Assembly (NCBI GenBank): GCA_009738435.1
Contig: CP046522.1
Coordinates: 2,449,249 to 2,513,248 of the forward strand
Source: Clostridium bovifaecis
GTDB taxonomy: Bacteria; Bacillota; Clostridia; Clostridiales; Clostridiaceae
Length of the DNA stretch: 64,000 nt
Direction: 5' to 3'
Every line of letters starts with the position of its first letter. The stretch's first letter is position 1. The notes under the pieces were generated by a model. That model was not told the DNA's origin, made no database searches, and saw only the letters and a list, made by a program, of their open reading frames with translations. Both the position numbers and the translations under genes were made by a program. This document shows positions 1 through 10,049 of the stretch, one piece after another.

Positions 1-914
1 TCTACCATATTATCATCATTATAAAGACAAGGATAACTTTCTTCTATATTTATTTCACACTTTCCCCTCATGGCATGAGTTATTCCTTCTACCACTTCTA
101 CTAATCGTCTCTTCACATATTCCCTATGCTCAGCTGTCATAGTTCTCATTATTCCGTAAATCTCAACTTCATCTGGAATTATGTTTTGAGCCGTTCCCCC
201 GTGAATAGAGCCTATGGTTATAACAGCTGGATCTGTTGGTGGTATTTCTCTGCTTACTATATCTTGGAGTGCTGTTATTACATTAGCACTAATAACTACT
301 GGATCTATGGTACTGTGAGGATATGCTCCATGACCACCTTTACCTATAATTTTTATATTAAAAGGATTAGATGCTGCATTTACTACATCTCTTTTTATTC
401 CTATTTTACCTGCTTCTATATTTGGTTCTACGTGAAGTCCTATTATAGCATCTACTTTAGGATTGTCTAGCACTCCCTCTTCAATCATATGAGCAGCTCC
501 GCCAGTAGTTTCCTCTGCTGGTTCAAAAAAAAGCTTTACGTTCCCTTTAAGCTCACCTTTTATACTATTCAAAATTTTAGCTGCACCTAGAAGTATAGTT
601 GTATGCACATCATGCCCACAAGCATGCATTTTTCCTTCTACTTTAGATGAATATTCACAGGACTTTTTATCCTTCATAGGGAGAGCATCCATATCAGCTC
701 TTATACCTATAGTTTTATCTCCTTTTCCTCTTATAATACCGCAAATTCCATTTTTCGAAGTCTGAATATATTCTATGCCTTCCTTTTCCAAAAACTCTTT
801 TACTTTTTTTACGGTTCTATTTAAATTGAAATCTACTTCTGGATTTTTATGAAAATCCCTTCTTATATAAATTAACTCTTTGTTTATTTCTTTAGCCTTT
901 TTTAAAAAGTCCAT
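1..914 (-). CDS. M20-family amidohydrolase, 3' part beyond window edge
   Basis: This gene runs leftward from an ATG at 914 and is still open at base 1, so about 304 residues are visible. It belongs to the M20 amidohydrolases, which remove acyl groups from amino acids or cleave small peptides with two metal ions. Visible motifs are RADMDALPM (about residues 72-80), HACGHD (97-102), EPAEETTGG (131-139) and GLHVEP (159-164), followed by the lid/dimerisation domain with GKGGHGAYPH (191-200). An AGGGGG ribosome site lies 4-10 bases before the start and touches the frame-corrected end of the upstream FtsA-like gene, so the two are probably one transcript. The substrate cannot be told from sequence. 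Confidence 0.85.
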   Translation of the reverse strand, partial: MDFLKKAKEINKELIYIRRDFHKNPEVDFNLNRTVKKVKEFLEKEGIEYIQTSKNGICGIIRGKGDKTIGIRADMDALPMKDKKSCEYSSKVEGKMHACGHDVHTTILLGAAKILNSIKGELKGNVKLFFEPAEETTGGAAHMIEEGVLDNPKVDAIIGLHVEPNIEAGKIGIKRDVVNAASNPFNIKIIGKGGHGAYPHSTIDPVVISANVITALQDIVSREIPPTDPAVITIGSIHGGTAQNIIPDEVEIYGIMRTMTAEHREYVKRRLVEVVEGITHAMRGKCEINIEESYPCLYNDDNMV

Positions 915-927
915 GTATTTTCCCCCT

Positions 928-3007
928 TCAGTCTTTTTCCCAAAATATCTTTATAGTGTCTCCATCTCTAAGTTCATCATAGTATCCAGCTCTTTGGTCG
1001 TTTAAAGTAAGCACTAAACTTCCTTTAGGCATACTTAAATCAAATTTTATGTGATTAAATACATCTACAAATATATTTTTGTTTTCCTCTTAATATTACT
1101 AACTCTTCATTCACATTAACTTGAATCTCGTTAGTTTTCTTAAGATTATTCTCTTCATCTACCATTATCTCTTTTTCTTTAAAATTATCTACAGCTATTG
1201 ATTTAGAAATATTGCTATCATTTTCATAAAAGAAATCTTCTTCTATATTATTATTTATTTTTTCCTTTGCCCTTATATATATTCTGTCCCCTTCTTTAAC
1301 CTCATAAGCTTTATCTATATTCTTATCTTTTAAATAATATAAGCAGTTATCATATTCTTTATGAAAATACTTTATGTAATCTCCTATAGTAGATGGGAAT
1401 ACAATCTCTACCTCATCTCCCTCTTTTATATAGTCCTCGAGCTCAACTCTCTCTTTATTTATAAATGCTACTGGATTTAAATTTTCTATTACATCGTTCA
1501 AATAAAAGCTTATAGAGTTTATATTTTTCATATAATCTATTACCTTTGGAGAAGCATCTTTACCATCCTTTGCAAAAATAACTTCTATTTTATCTCCCTC
1601 TTTCACTTCTGTATCTATAGTGGCTTTCTTACCATTCACTAAAATTTCTGCCCCCTGAGCTAAGGAGCCAAAGGCAACTCTTTTAATACCATTTAGATTA
1701 AATCTTATGTTCCTACCATTTCTCCCAATTAGAACCTTGTGATTAATTCCACCTTGAAGCATTACATCCATAACAGTATGTTTATAAGCATTAAAAAGGC
1801 TTACTATTTCCTTATTTAAAGTAACATCAATAAAGTCATTACCTGACTTTTTTATCGCACTCAAAGCAATTCCAAGTACAGTTACTCCAGCACTTCCCAT
1901 CTTCTCATCATAATCTGAACACTCTATAGCCGCATCTCGTCCCTTAATTGCAATTCTTTGAGTAGGCAAGTTCAACTTTTCCGCCAAAACTTCTTTAAAA
2001 TTTGGAGTATGTGCTCCTCCTCCAACCAAAAATACTGCATTAGGAGACTTTCCTCCATTTAATTCAATCGTTTTCTTTCCTATTTCATCGGCTATCTTAT
2101 TCACCACTGGACTTATAATTTTAATTACTTCTTCTGGAGATACTTCTCCTTCAATTCCAAGAATATCTATGTATCTTGCGACTTCACCTTTAGATACCTC
2201 TCTTTTTATGACCTCTGCAGTATTAAAATCCACTAGATAATTTTGTACTATAGCCTCAGTTACTTCATCCCCAGCCATAGGCACCATTCCATAAGCGCTG
2301 ATGCTGTCATTACTGCTAATGGCAATATCCGATGTACCAGCTCCTACATCTACTAATGCAATATTTAACAACCTTAGCTTTTTAGGAACTGCTGCTTCCA
2401 TAGCTGCAATAGGCTCTAAAGTTAAACTAGCTACATTTAGCCCAACCTTATCCATAACCGAATAAAGGCTATCTACCACAGACCTTGGTAGAAAAGTGGC
2501 AATAACTTCTGCTGAAATACTTTCTCCTCTTTGGGAAAGAAGATTTGAAATCACGTATCCATTTAAGTAATAATTTTTAACGCTGTACCCGACACAATAT
2601 AGTTTTCCTTCAGTTTGCTCATTTATTTCCTCTTCTGCTCTTTTTACTGCTGTAAGTTCTAAACTTCTTATGATTTCTCTATCTATTTCTTTATCTTCAT
2701 CTACTTTAATTTCCGCCATCACTTCTGTAGTTCTTAAAAATCTTCCTGCTGCTGCAATAGCTACTTCCTCAAGCCTCATATTAATCTTTTCCTCAATCGC
2801 CTTTTTCACAGAGTTTACTGCTGTTGCAACTAGGTTTATATCATGTATTTGACCATCTATCATTGCTCTTTCCTGATGTTCCATATATTCTTCACATATT
2901 ACATTAAATCTTTTATCTTTAACAACCCCTATAGTTCCTATAATGGAACGTGTTCCAATATCTAAAGCAAAAATTAAGTCCTTAGGGTTAATATTTAAAA
3001 TACTCAT
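928..3007 (-). pseudogene. FtsA/PilM-like actin-fold ATPase, frame broken near the 3' end
   Basis: The protein opens with the phosphate-binding motif of the FtsA/Hsp70 ATPase fold (DIGTRS, residues 16-21), has a second one at VDVGAGTSD (about 217) and the adenosine loop GGGAH (about 328). Such proteins act at the inner membrane face in division or pilus assembly. This long version (about 690 residues) carries C-terminal beta-grasp-like repeats (two segments with VKEGDKI/IKEGDEV type turns) and is a clostridial variant, not canonical FtsA. The first frame stops at 1055, but another frame continues with NIFVDVFNHIKFDL up to a TGA at 928, directly before the next gene. The break lies near 1070-1085 and is repaired by two extra bases. 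Start ATG at 3007 has a GAGGGAG site. Confidence 0.8.
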
Positions 3008-3039
3008 ATCTATCTCCCTCTTTTGAAAACAATATAAAA

Positions 3040-3062
3040 GCTCATATTCTGAGAATATGAGC
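3040..3062 (-). terminator. Hairpin after the 82-residue gene
   Basis: Perfect inverted repeat with 11-base arms (GCTCATATTCT) around one central base, followed on the minus strand by TTTTATATTG. It sits between the 82-residue gene and the FtsA-like gene. It may be a weak terminator. The short loop also allows a protein-binding palindrome. Confidence 0.5.
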
Positions 3063-3177
3063 CTAATAAAATTATATATTATACTATTATTTTATTCAAT
3101 AAACATAATGCTAACTTTTACATAATTAGTCTACTAATTTTAGAACATTGCAACTTTCATCTACATAAGGAAGGTTT

Positions 3178-3426
3178 CTAATTATTTGATATATATCTAG
3201 ATTTTCTTCCTTGTATTGCCTCATCTTTTGCCACTTCTCTGTTATATAACATTTTGCACCAAAAATCTACAAAATCTTCTTTATTTATAAATTCCGTATC
3301 ATTCTTTTCTTTTACAACAAATCCACCTTTGTAGCTTTCAACAATACTAATATCTTCTAATTCATTTTCTGATATTAAAGTTAGAGCATCTTCCCACATC
3401 TTCTTAAAAGGAACCACTTTTTTCAC
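3178..3426 (-). CDS. Small hypothetical protein, 82 aa
   Basis: I do not recognise a family. The 82-residue product is soluble and charged, begins MKKVVPFKKMWEDAL and ends with a basic tail (GRKSRYISNN). It contains one Trp-Cys pair (DFWCKML) and no membrane segment or signal peptide. A plausible ribosome site precedes the ATG at 3426 and a hairpin follows the stop, so it is probably a real single-gene unit. No function is proposed. Confidence 0.6.
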   Translation of the reverse strand: MKKVVPFKKMWEDALTLISENELEDISIVESYKGGFVVKEKNDTEFINKEDFVDFWCKMLYNREVAKDEAIQGRKSRYISNN

Positions 3427-3588
3427 TCTCCATTTAAATTATATTATATTCCCTATAATAATCACTAAATAATCAATTCATTAATAATAGTTTAGCACAT
3501 TCGTTGTAAATATGTCAATATTTATAGCCTAATCAAATATATACTTCTATGTTATATAATTTATATACTCTAGACTATATCATATATG

Positions 3589-5768
3589 CTATACTAGTTT
3601 TTTTATTAAACCATTATTATATAAAGTCACAGCATCAAAACTTCTATTTACACCATTTTCAAACTTTATCTCTATCCCTTTATCATCAATATATATGATT
3701 TCTCCTTTACCAAAGGTCTTATGAATTACACATTCTCCTTTATCATAGGAGTTTTTTATGAGTACATTTAGTTTGCATTCTTCAATAAATCTAGATACTT
3801 TTTTATTTTTTCCTCGTATTTCATTAGATATACTGAGCCAAAGGTTATCTATAGTTCTGGTTATACCAACATAAAAAAGTCTTCTTTCTTCTTCTAAGTT
3901 TGTTTCTATACTGCTAGCATGAGGTATATTATCTTCATTACAGTTTATTATAAATACATTTTTAAATTCCATTCCCTTAACTCCATGAATAGTGCTAAGA
4001 ATTACCCCTTTTTTCTCATCTTTATCTTTGCTAATATTGATTTGCTCTTCTACTTCACTCACATGAGCTAAAAAAGTGATTATTGTATTATATTCTCTTG
4101 AGGATTCTATAAATTCTTCTACAATTTCCTCAAGCTCTGAAATATCTAATTTATACCTAGATGCATATTCTCTTAAATAATCATAATATCCTAAATCCTT
4201 TAAAACAAAGTTTATAGCTCCTGCAATAGATAGCTTATTAAGGTTTTGTATATCCCTCTTTAATTTATCTATAGTTTTTAGCTGAAATGGAGGGATGTTC
4301 TCAATTTCCTTTAGTTTTTCAAAACAATCTTCTCGAATACAATTTTTTCTCAGTTTTTCTATATTTACTTTGCTTATATACCTAAAGGGCTTATTTATTA
4401 TTCTAAAAAAACTTTCCTTATCGCTCTTATCTAAGCTGAGCTTAAGATAGGATAAGATATCTTTACATATAAAATGTTCAAAAAAATTGTATTCCTTATC
4501 TAATAACTTAAAAGGTATTTTCTTTCTAATAAAAGCATCTATAAGGCTTCTGCTCTCTACATTGGTTCTATAGATAATAGCATTATCCTCATATTCATAT
4601 TTTCCCAAGGTTGTTAGCTTTATAATGTTAAGAGATATATCTTCCGCCTGCTCCCCCTCCCTTTGGTAATTTAACACATTTATTTTAGTGCTGCTATCTT
4701 TATATGCATACATATCCTTTTGATTTCTCATCTTATTATTTTTATTAGGCTGTCAGATATGTTCACTACACTTTGTGGACACCTATAATTTATAGACAAA
4801 AATCTTTTGCTGCTGTCTTTAAAGTTATGTTCAAAACTTACCATACATTCTGGCTTAGATCCTCTAAACCCATATATGCATTGATCTTCATCCCCTACTG
4901 CAAAAATAGAATTCTCACGATTTAGAAGCTTTAATATATCTATTTGTATACCATCACAATCCTGGAACTCATCTACCAGCATATATTTGAAAAGCCTTCT
5001 ATAGCTATCTAATACTTCTCTGTTTTTTAAAAACAACTCCCTGCATTTTATCTGCAAATCATCAAAATCCAACAAGTTATTTTTCTTTTTATAGTCTTCA
5101 TAAGCCTTGTAACACTCAAAAAAAATGCTCTTATCTACATTTGGAAAAAAACCTTCCTCTGATACATCATTAGTCTTATAAAAAGATATATGATTTAATA
5201 TTTCCTTAATCTTCTCTTCACTTACCTCATCTAAGTAAGAACTAAGAACACCTTTTACTAATCTATATCCTGCAGATGGTTCTATTATATTTATTTGTTT
5301 ATATCTTCTACTTAATATCTTATAGAATAATCCATGAAATGTACCAAAAAAAGGCGTATTATTTGAACCATTTATGCTTATGTATCTTTTCTTCATATTC
5401 ATAGCTGCAGCCCTTGTAAAGGTTATTACAATTATATTGTTAGGATTTACCCCTCTCCCCCTTAATAGATAGTTTATTCTATTTTTATCTACTTCATTAC
5501 CTCTTAAGCTGTCTTTTAATAAACTTATATCATTTTCAGTTATCGCCTCTGGACAATAATCAGTTTTATATATTTGTCCAAAAGTAACTAAATAATCTAC
5601 CTTCCTAATAAGGGTTGTAGTTTTTCCCGCTCCAGGACAAGCTATTACAGCTAAATTTCTATCATTGCTTAAAACAGCACTTCTTTGCTGGGAATTTAAT
5701 TGTTTATATCTATTTTCAATTATCCTATCTCTTAATTCATAAAACTCCTCAATTATTCTCCTTGTCAT
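3589..5768 (-). pseudogene. UvrD/Rep-type superfamily I helicase, split by a frameshift
   Basis: ATP-driven 3'-5' DNA helicase of the UvrD/PcrA family. The first part (to 4728) has Walker A GAGKTTTLIRK (about residue 47), motif Ia ITFTRAAA, Walker B VDEFQDC and motif III GDEDQCIYGFRGS. The second part (4731 to 3589) has motif IV IIYRTN, motif V STIHGVKGMEF and motif VI RRLFYVGITR. The parts overlap by four bases at an A run (4735-4745). One extra A restores LIKNNKMRNQKD, which fits the UvrD LIxxNxxRxxK motif, so this is one gene of about 725 residues that has lost a base. The start is uncertain: GTG at 5780 or ATG at 5768. It is shorter than housekeeping PcrA and ends in a basic UvrD-like tail, so it is likely an accessory helicase. 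Confidence 0.85.
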
Positions 5769-5887
5769 GCATACACCCACTTTGTATAATTTTAGTCTAT
5801 TTAAGGTATATTATATAAGATTATAAACGGTTTTTGAAATTTTAATCAGAATAGAAATAAATTGCGTGGCAATTTTCTTATATGTTG

Positions 5888-5916
5888 TTGTAATAATCTT
5901 AATAAAGCATTAAAAT
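5888..5916 (+). promoter_or_regulatory. Candidate sigma-A promoter of pncB
   Basis: TTGTAA (5888-5893), a 17-base spacer, then TAAAAT (5911-5916), about 50 bases before the pncB start. A small palindrome AATTGC-GTG-GCAATT lies just upstream at 5860-5874. Assigned from sequence pattern only. Confidence 0.4.
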
Positions 5917-5966
5917 ATGTGTATATCATTATACAATATACACTTTAATAGTTAGAGGGGAAAACA

Positions 5967-7439
5967 ATGGATAATAATAATCTTTTTAGTATCAAAAATG
6001 GTAGAAATCTTACTATGTTAGTAGATTTTTACGAGCTAACTATGTCAAACGGTTACTTAGATCATAATGTGGGTGAAAAAATAGCTTATTTTGATATGTT
6101 TTTTAGAAGGGTTCCAGATGGTGGCGGTTACTGCATAATGGCAGGGGTTCAACAACTTATGGAGTACCTTTCCACCTTAGAATTTACAGATGAAGATATT
6201 GAGTACTTAAAAAGCAAAGAAATTTTTTCAAAAAAATTTTTAGAATATCTTAGAAACTTCAAATTTGAATGTGATGTTTGGGCTATACCTGAGGGTAATC
6301 CTGTTTTTCCTGGAGAGCCTTTAGTTACAGTTAAAGGTCCTATAATTCAAGCTCAGTTTGTTGAAACAATGATTTTACTTACAATAAATCATCAGACCTT
6401 AATTGCTACAAAAGCAAACAGAATTTGTAGAGCTGCTGAAGGAAGGTCAGTTATGGAGTTTGGTTCAAGGCGTGCTCAAGGATATGACGGCGCGATATAT
6501 GGTGCTAGAGCCGCAATCATAGGAGGATGTAGTGCAACAGCTTGTACTATAGCTGAGCAAATGTTTGAAGTTCCTGCCGCTGGAACTATGGCTCATAGCT
6601 GGGTTCAACTATTTCCTAATGAATATGAAGCTTTTAAAGCTTGGGCTGAGACATCTCCTCATAATTGCGTTCTTTTGATAGATACCTACAATGTTTTAAA
6701 ATCAGGGCTTCCAAATGCTATTAGAGTTTTTGATGAGATTTTAAAGCCAAAGGGTTATATACCAAAGGGAGTAAGAATTGATAGTGGAGATATTACATAT
6801 CTAACTAAAAAATGCAGACAGATTTTAGATGAAGCTGGATATCCTGATGTTCAAATAGTCGTTTCAAACTCCTTAGATGAACATATAATTACTGATGTGC
6901 TAGCTCAAGGTGCTAAAATAGACAGTTTTGGAGTTGGAGAAAGACTTATTACTGCAAGATCTGAACCTGTATTTGGTGGAGTATATAAGCTAGCAGCTAT
7001 AGAAGATAATAATGAAATAGTTCCTAAAATAAAAATAAGTGAAAATGCAGAAAAAATTACAAATCCAGGCTTTAAGAAAATATACAGACTATTTGATAAA
7101 ACTAGCGATAAGGCTATAGCAGATTTAATCTGCCTTAGCACTGAGAATATAGATGATAGTGAACCAATTGAGATATTCAATCCAGTTCATACATGGAAAA
7201 AGAAAAGACTAGATAACTACTACGCTAAAGAATTGATGGTTAAAATATTTGATAAAGGCAATCCTTGTTATGAAAATCCAAGTGTAAAAGAAATTCAAGC
7301 TTTTGCTAAACAGGAAACCGAAAAGTTGTGGGAAGAGGTCTTGAGATTCGAAAATCCTCACGCTTATTATGTTGATCTTTCTAAAGACCTTTGGAGTCTA
7401 AAACAAGACTTGCTTGATAGATATTCTAACATATATTAA
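5967..7439 (+). CDS. pncB: Nicotinate phosphoribosyltransferase
   Basis: Enzyme that joins nicotinic acid to PRPP with ATP hydrolysis, giving nicotinate mononucleotide for NAD salvage in the cytoplasm. The 490 residues match the long Firmicute form. Family features include LVDFYELTMSNGY near the N-terminus, FGSRRAQG (about residue 165, around the phosphorylated-His/PRPP region), GTMAHSWVQLF (about 205), RIDSGD (about 272) and FGVGE (about 322). The ATG at 5967 has an AGAGGGGAA site. It stands alone between two divergently or convergently placed genes and ends in a bidirectional hairpin. Confidence 0.95.
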   Translation: MDNNNLFSIKNGRNLTMLVDFYELTMSNGYLDHNVGEKIAYFDMFFRRVPDGGGYCIMAGVQQLMEYLSTLEFTDEDIEYLKSKEIFSKKFLEYLRNFKFECDVWAIPEGNPVFPGEPLVTVKGPIIQAQFVETMILLTINHQTLIATKANRICRAAEGRSVMEFGSRRAQGYDGAIYGARAAIIGGCSATACTIAEQMFEVPAAGTMAHSWVQLFPNEYEAFKAWAETSPHNCVLLIDTYNVLKSGLPNAIRVFDEILKPKGYIPKGVRIDSGDITYLTKKCRQILDEAGYPDVQIVVSNSLDEHIITDVLAQGAKIDSFGVGERLITARSEPVFGGVYKLAAIEDNNEIVPKIKISENAEKITNPGFKKIYRLFDKTSDKAIADLICLSTENIDDSEPIEIFNPVHTWKKKRLDNYYAKELMVKIFDKGNPCYENPSVKEIQAFAKQETEKLWEEVLRFENPHAYYVDLSKDLWSLKQDLLDRYSNIY

Positions 7440-7446
7440 TAACAAT

Positions 7447-7480
7447 AAATGCAGGGAGAAGATTTTCTCTCTGCATTTTA
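7447..7480. terminator. Bidirectional terminator between pncB and the Cys-rich gene
   Basis: Hairpin AAATGCAGGGAGAA / TTCTCTCTGCATTT, with a T-rich tail in both directions. It sits in the 44-base gap between the convergent stops of pncB and the 74-residue gene. Confidence 0.8.
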
Positions 7481-7483
7481 GAT

Positions 7484-7708
7484 TTAAAATATATTTAAGT
7501 ATTTTTTTTCATGATATAGCTCATCTAATATATTAAAACTTTCGCCTTTAAATAGATCATTATATCTAAAATCCTTCCCACAAATCTTCTCTGTGTCAAG
7601 GCATTTAAAAGGACAAAGACCATTAGTATCTTCGTAGTTATAAAAAGGACACTCTTTAAAACAACCCACTTTACTTTCATAAGTGGATAAAAATGGACAC
7701 CTAGACAT
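7484..7708 (-). CDS. Small cysteine-rich protein, 74 aa
   Basis: Family not recognised. The protein has six or seven cysteines in short spacings: RCPF at the N-terminus, CFKECPF, LCPFKC and ICGK. This suggests zinc or iron-sulfur binding or a compact cysteine cluster. No signal peptide or membrane helix is visible. A GGGGG-containing site precedes the ATG at 7708 at workable distance. Repeated CPF motifs are the main distinguishing feature. No function is proposed. Confidence 0.65.
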   Translation of the reverse strand: MSRCPFLSTYESKVGCFKECPFYNYEDTNGLCPFKCLDTEKICGKDFRYNDLFKGESFNILDELYHEKKYLNIF

Positions 7709-7791
7709 ATAACATACCCCCCAGTTTGTTATTTAAGTAAGTATATTATAAACCATAAATTGTAAAAACTGAATAGGTTTTCAGAATTTTT

Positions 7792-8229
7792 TTAATTTTT
7801 TAACCCATTCTTTATAAATTTCCATTCTACTTTATCCTCTGCCTTTAACCTATATGCTCCTGCGCTTATAGAAGGCTTATTGCCATTAATATAATAGCAC
7901 CATCCACTTAAAGGCCCCTTTGTTCTTTCCTGTATTCCATTTATCATGGTAAAATATACAGTATCTCCACTGCCTAGCATTGTATAGCCCATTTCCTGGT
8001 TTTTTAATGCTTCTTGTGTAACTTCTTCTACTGTCTTATTTTCTAAATCTACTTTTGCTGTTAATATAGTTTTTTTCTCGGTTTCATCATAAATTATCAG
8101 ATTCTCCGACTGTTCCTTATTATTTGTAGACAAATTTTCTAATTGCGTGCCCTGAAACTTATTTGATATCATAATAAGTCCTGAGCAAATTATTACAACA
8201 AGCATTATAAGAGTTATTTTTTTTTTCAT
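7792..8229 (-). CDS. DUF4430 secreted/anchored protein (transcobalamin-C-like)
   Basis: 145 residues: a signal or anchor helix (residues 5-22, IMLVVIICSGLIMI) followed by one DUF4430 domain. That domain is shared with the C-terminal part of transcobalamin and intrinsic factor. Typical features are the GWCYYINGNKPSISAGAYRL stretch, written here only in part, and the ending VEWKFIK. The gene follows the larger DUF4430 protein and an ECF transporter behind a cobalamin riboswitch, so an external cobalamin-binding role is a reasonable inference. A hairpin at 8269-8299 separates it from the upstream gene, so read-through may set a lower level. Confidence 0.75.
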   Translation of the reverse strand: MKKKITLIMLVVIICSGLIMISNKFQGTQLENLSTNNKEQSENLIIYDETEKKTILTAKVDLENKTVEEVTQEALKNQEMGYTMLGSGDTVYFTMINGIQERTKGPLSGWCYYINGNKPSISAGAYRLKAEDKVEWKFIKNGLKN

Positions 8230-8268
8230 TCATTTTCTCCTATTCTATTTTTTAAGTTAAAAACCAAG

Positions 8269-8299
8269 TAAAAAAGCAGCTTTTAGGCTGCTTTTTTTC
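8269..8299 (-). terminator. Terminator overlapping the stop of the large DUF4430 gene
   Basis: Arms AAAAAAGCAGC and GCTGCTTTTTTT with a six-base loop. On the minus strand the stem is followed by TTTTTTAC. The last codons of the 579-residue protein lie inside the stem. Confidence 0.75.
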
Positions 8300-10022
8300 T
8301 TCTAATTAGTATCGCTGAAAATATTGCAATTGCACCAACTACTACAGCAGCAATGGCTTTGCTATTAGCAAATAATGATTTTTCTAAATTTGAACCATAC
8401 TTTTTAAGCTCTCCTACATTTTTGCTGCTATAATAATTATATTCTCCATTCTTCTTAAATTCTTTTAAGGATATTAAAGCTCTTAAAGCCTGTTCAGAGG
8501 ATATATAATTAAAATCTTCATTTTCTACAGCATGTTTAAACTTACCGCTATCTTTTTTAAAAGAAATTAGAGCTGTTACCAAATCTCCATCATTCTTTAA
8601 GAATTTTCCTTCTTCTGGGCTTATTCCAAGAGAGGTTAAAGCATTGATTGAAGCTGATATAGCTTCACTTGATACTCCATATATATTAGGCATATAACCT
8701 TTTTCATCTTGTAAATAGGCAAGAGTATCTATAGCCTTATCTATAACATTCTTTACCTCTTTGTTGCTACTATAATATTTACTCAAAGAGGAAATTGCCA
8801 TAGCCGTTATATCTACGTCGATTTTATCCCCAGAGTAGCTCCATCCCACTAACTCTCTACCTTCTATTTTATTAATTAGCTTTTTATCTAATAAATAATT
8901 TATATAACTTTCTTCAGCTTCCTTATAATCATTGATATTGCAGTAGTTTAGAGTAATGAGCCCAAAGATAACATCATTTATTAAAAGCTTATTTATGTCT
9001 CTACTGTATAAATCCTTAACTAAATTAGTCTTTCCAAAATCGTAGGGACTATATCCTGCATTAACTAAAGTCATTATTAATTTTTCCATTTCTATATTGT
9101 TTATATTCTTAGTTCCGTTCTTCTTTACATTTTCATAGTTTTTTAATATGTACTCATTTCTGCTTTCTATAAATTTAGCGTTAGGCTGTACACTTAATTT
9201 TATCATGCTGATTTCTGACCAAAGATCATACTTTTCATTCTGTTTAATATAATTTACTGTCTCATCTATCTCTTCATTAATACTTGTAATTTTCATTGTA
9301 AATTCGCTTTTTTTACTAGCGTTACCAATAGTAAATTTTATAACATCACTTACTACTTTTGGGGGCTTATTTTCGCTAAAGTCCACTAACTCAAGTGCAT
9401 GTTCTCCCTCTGACAGTCCTTTTTCTATTAGAATAACATTATCCTTTACCTTAACTTCTTTTCCATCTATCTTCGCCTTTATTCCCTTTATAGGCTGAAC
9501 TACTTCTTTTTTAGTTTGAAAATCAGTGTATGTATTGTTTAAAGTTATTTTTAATTCTTTATTTGGAAGATTTGTTGAGTACTCTAATTTGTTTGCTGTT
9601 AAAGTTCCCATATCTCCATAAAAAACTATAAGTCTATCTCCTTCCTTAAGAGTGAATTTATCTATAGGTACAGTTATATTTTCATAAGTCCCTTTTCTAT
9701 TTACAGCATAAAGCCACCCGTCATAGCCTCCAAATTTTTTAGACTTTATATCTCCTATGGCCTCTATATACTTTCCATATGATTCATCTTTAGTTTGAAT
9801 TTTTACATTGTTTTTTCTTAAAACTTCTTCCAATGCCTTATATGCATTATACTCTGTGCTGTTTCCTTGTGCTAGAATTTTGTCATTACTAGTTACAAAG
9901 ACTTCTACCCCTGTTTTTACTTCTGCCTTTACTTCTTTTCCTAAAGTAAAAAATGCTTGTATTACTAAAAACATAATTGCTAAACTGCTGCATAAAAACT
10001 TTTTTAATCCCTTTTTTCTCAT
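8283..10022 (-). CDS. Surface protein: DUF4430 plus alpha/alpha-barrel, transcobalamin-like
   Basis: 579 residues. A signal peptide (residues 1-34, hydrophobic SSLAIMFLVIQAFFTL) is followed by a DUF4430 domain (about 38-140, with FGGYDGWLYAVN and LIVFYGD), an Ig-like linker, then helical repeats of prenyltransferase/terpene-cyclase type (about 300-540: DVDITAMAISSLSKYY, SSEAISASINALTSLG, SSEQALRALISL). It ends with a membrane helix and a basic tail RRKKAA. Vertebrate transcobalamin and intrinsic factor pair the same two folds, in the opposite order. With the riboswitch and ECF genes upstream, it is inferred to catch cobalamin outside the cell and pass it to the transporter. Confidence 0.8.
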   Translation of the reverse strand: MRKKGLKKFLCSSLAIMFLVIQAFFTLGKEVKAEVKTGVEVFVTSNDKILAQGNSTEYNAYKALEEVLRKNNVKIQTKDESYGKYIEAIGDIKSKKFGGYDGWLYAVNRKGTYENITVPIDKFTLKEGDRLIVFYGDMGTLTANKLEYSTNLPNKELKITLNNTYTDFQTKKEVVQPIKGIKAKIDGKEVKVKDNVILIEKGLSEGEHALELVDFSENKPPKVVSDVIKFTIGNASKKSEFTMKITSINEEIDETVNYIKQNEKYDLWSEISMIKLSVQPNAKFIESRNEYILKNYENVKKNGTKNINNIEMEKLIMTLVNAGYSPYDFGKTNLVKDLYSRDINKLLINDVIFGLITLNYCNINDYKEAEESYINYLLDKKLINKIEGRELVGWSYSGDKIDVDITAMAISSLSKYYSSNKEVKNVIDKAIDTLAYLQDEKGYMPNIYGVSSEAISASINALTSLGISPEEGKFLKNDGDLVTALISFKKDSGKFKHAVENEDFNYISSEQALRALISLKEFKKNGEYNYYSSKNVGELKKYGSNLEKSLFANSKAIAAVVVGAIAIFSAILIRRKKAA

Positions 10023-10049
10023 GCTTTATCCTCTTTCTATTTTTAATTT

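Noticed and set aside
126-470. Open frame on the plus strand near the left edge
   Set aside because: It lies opposite the M20 amidohydrolase, whose motifs are clear on the minus strand, and its product is an unnatural Tyr/Ser/Cys-rich chain.
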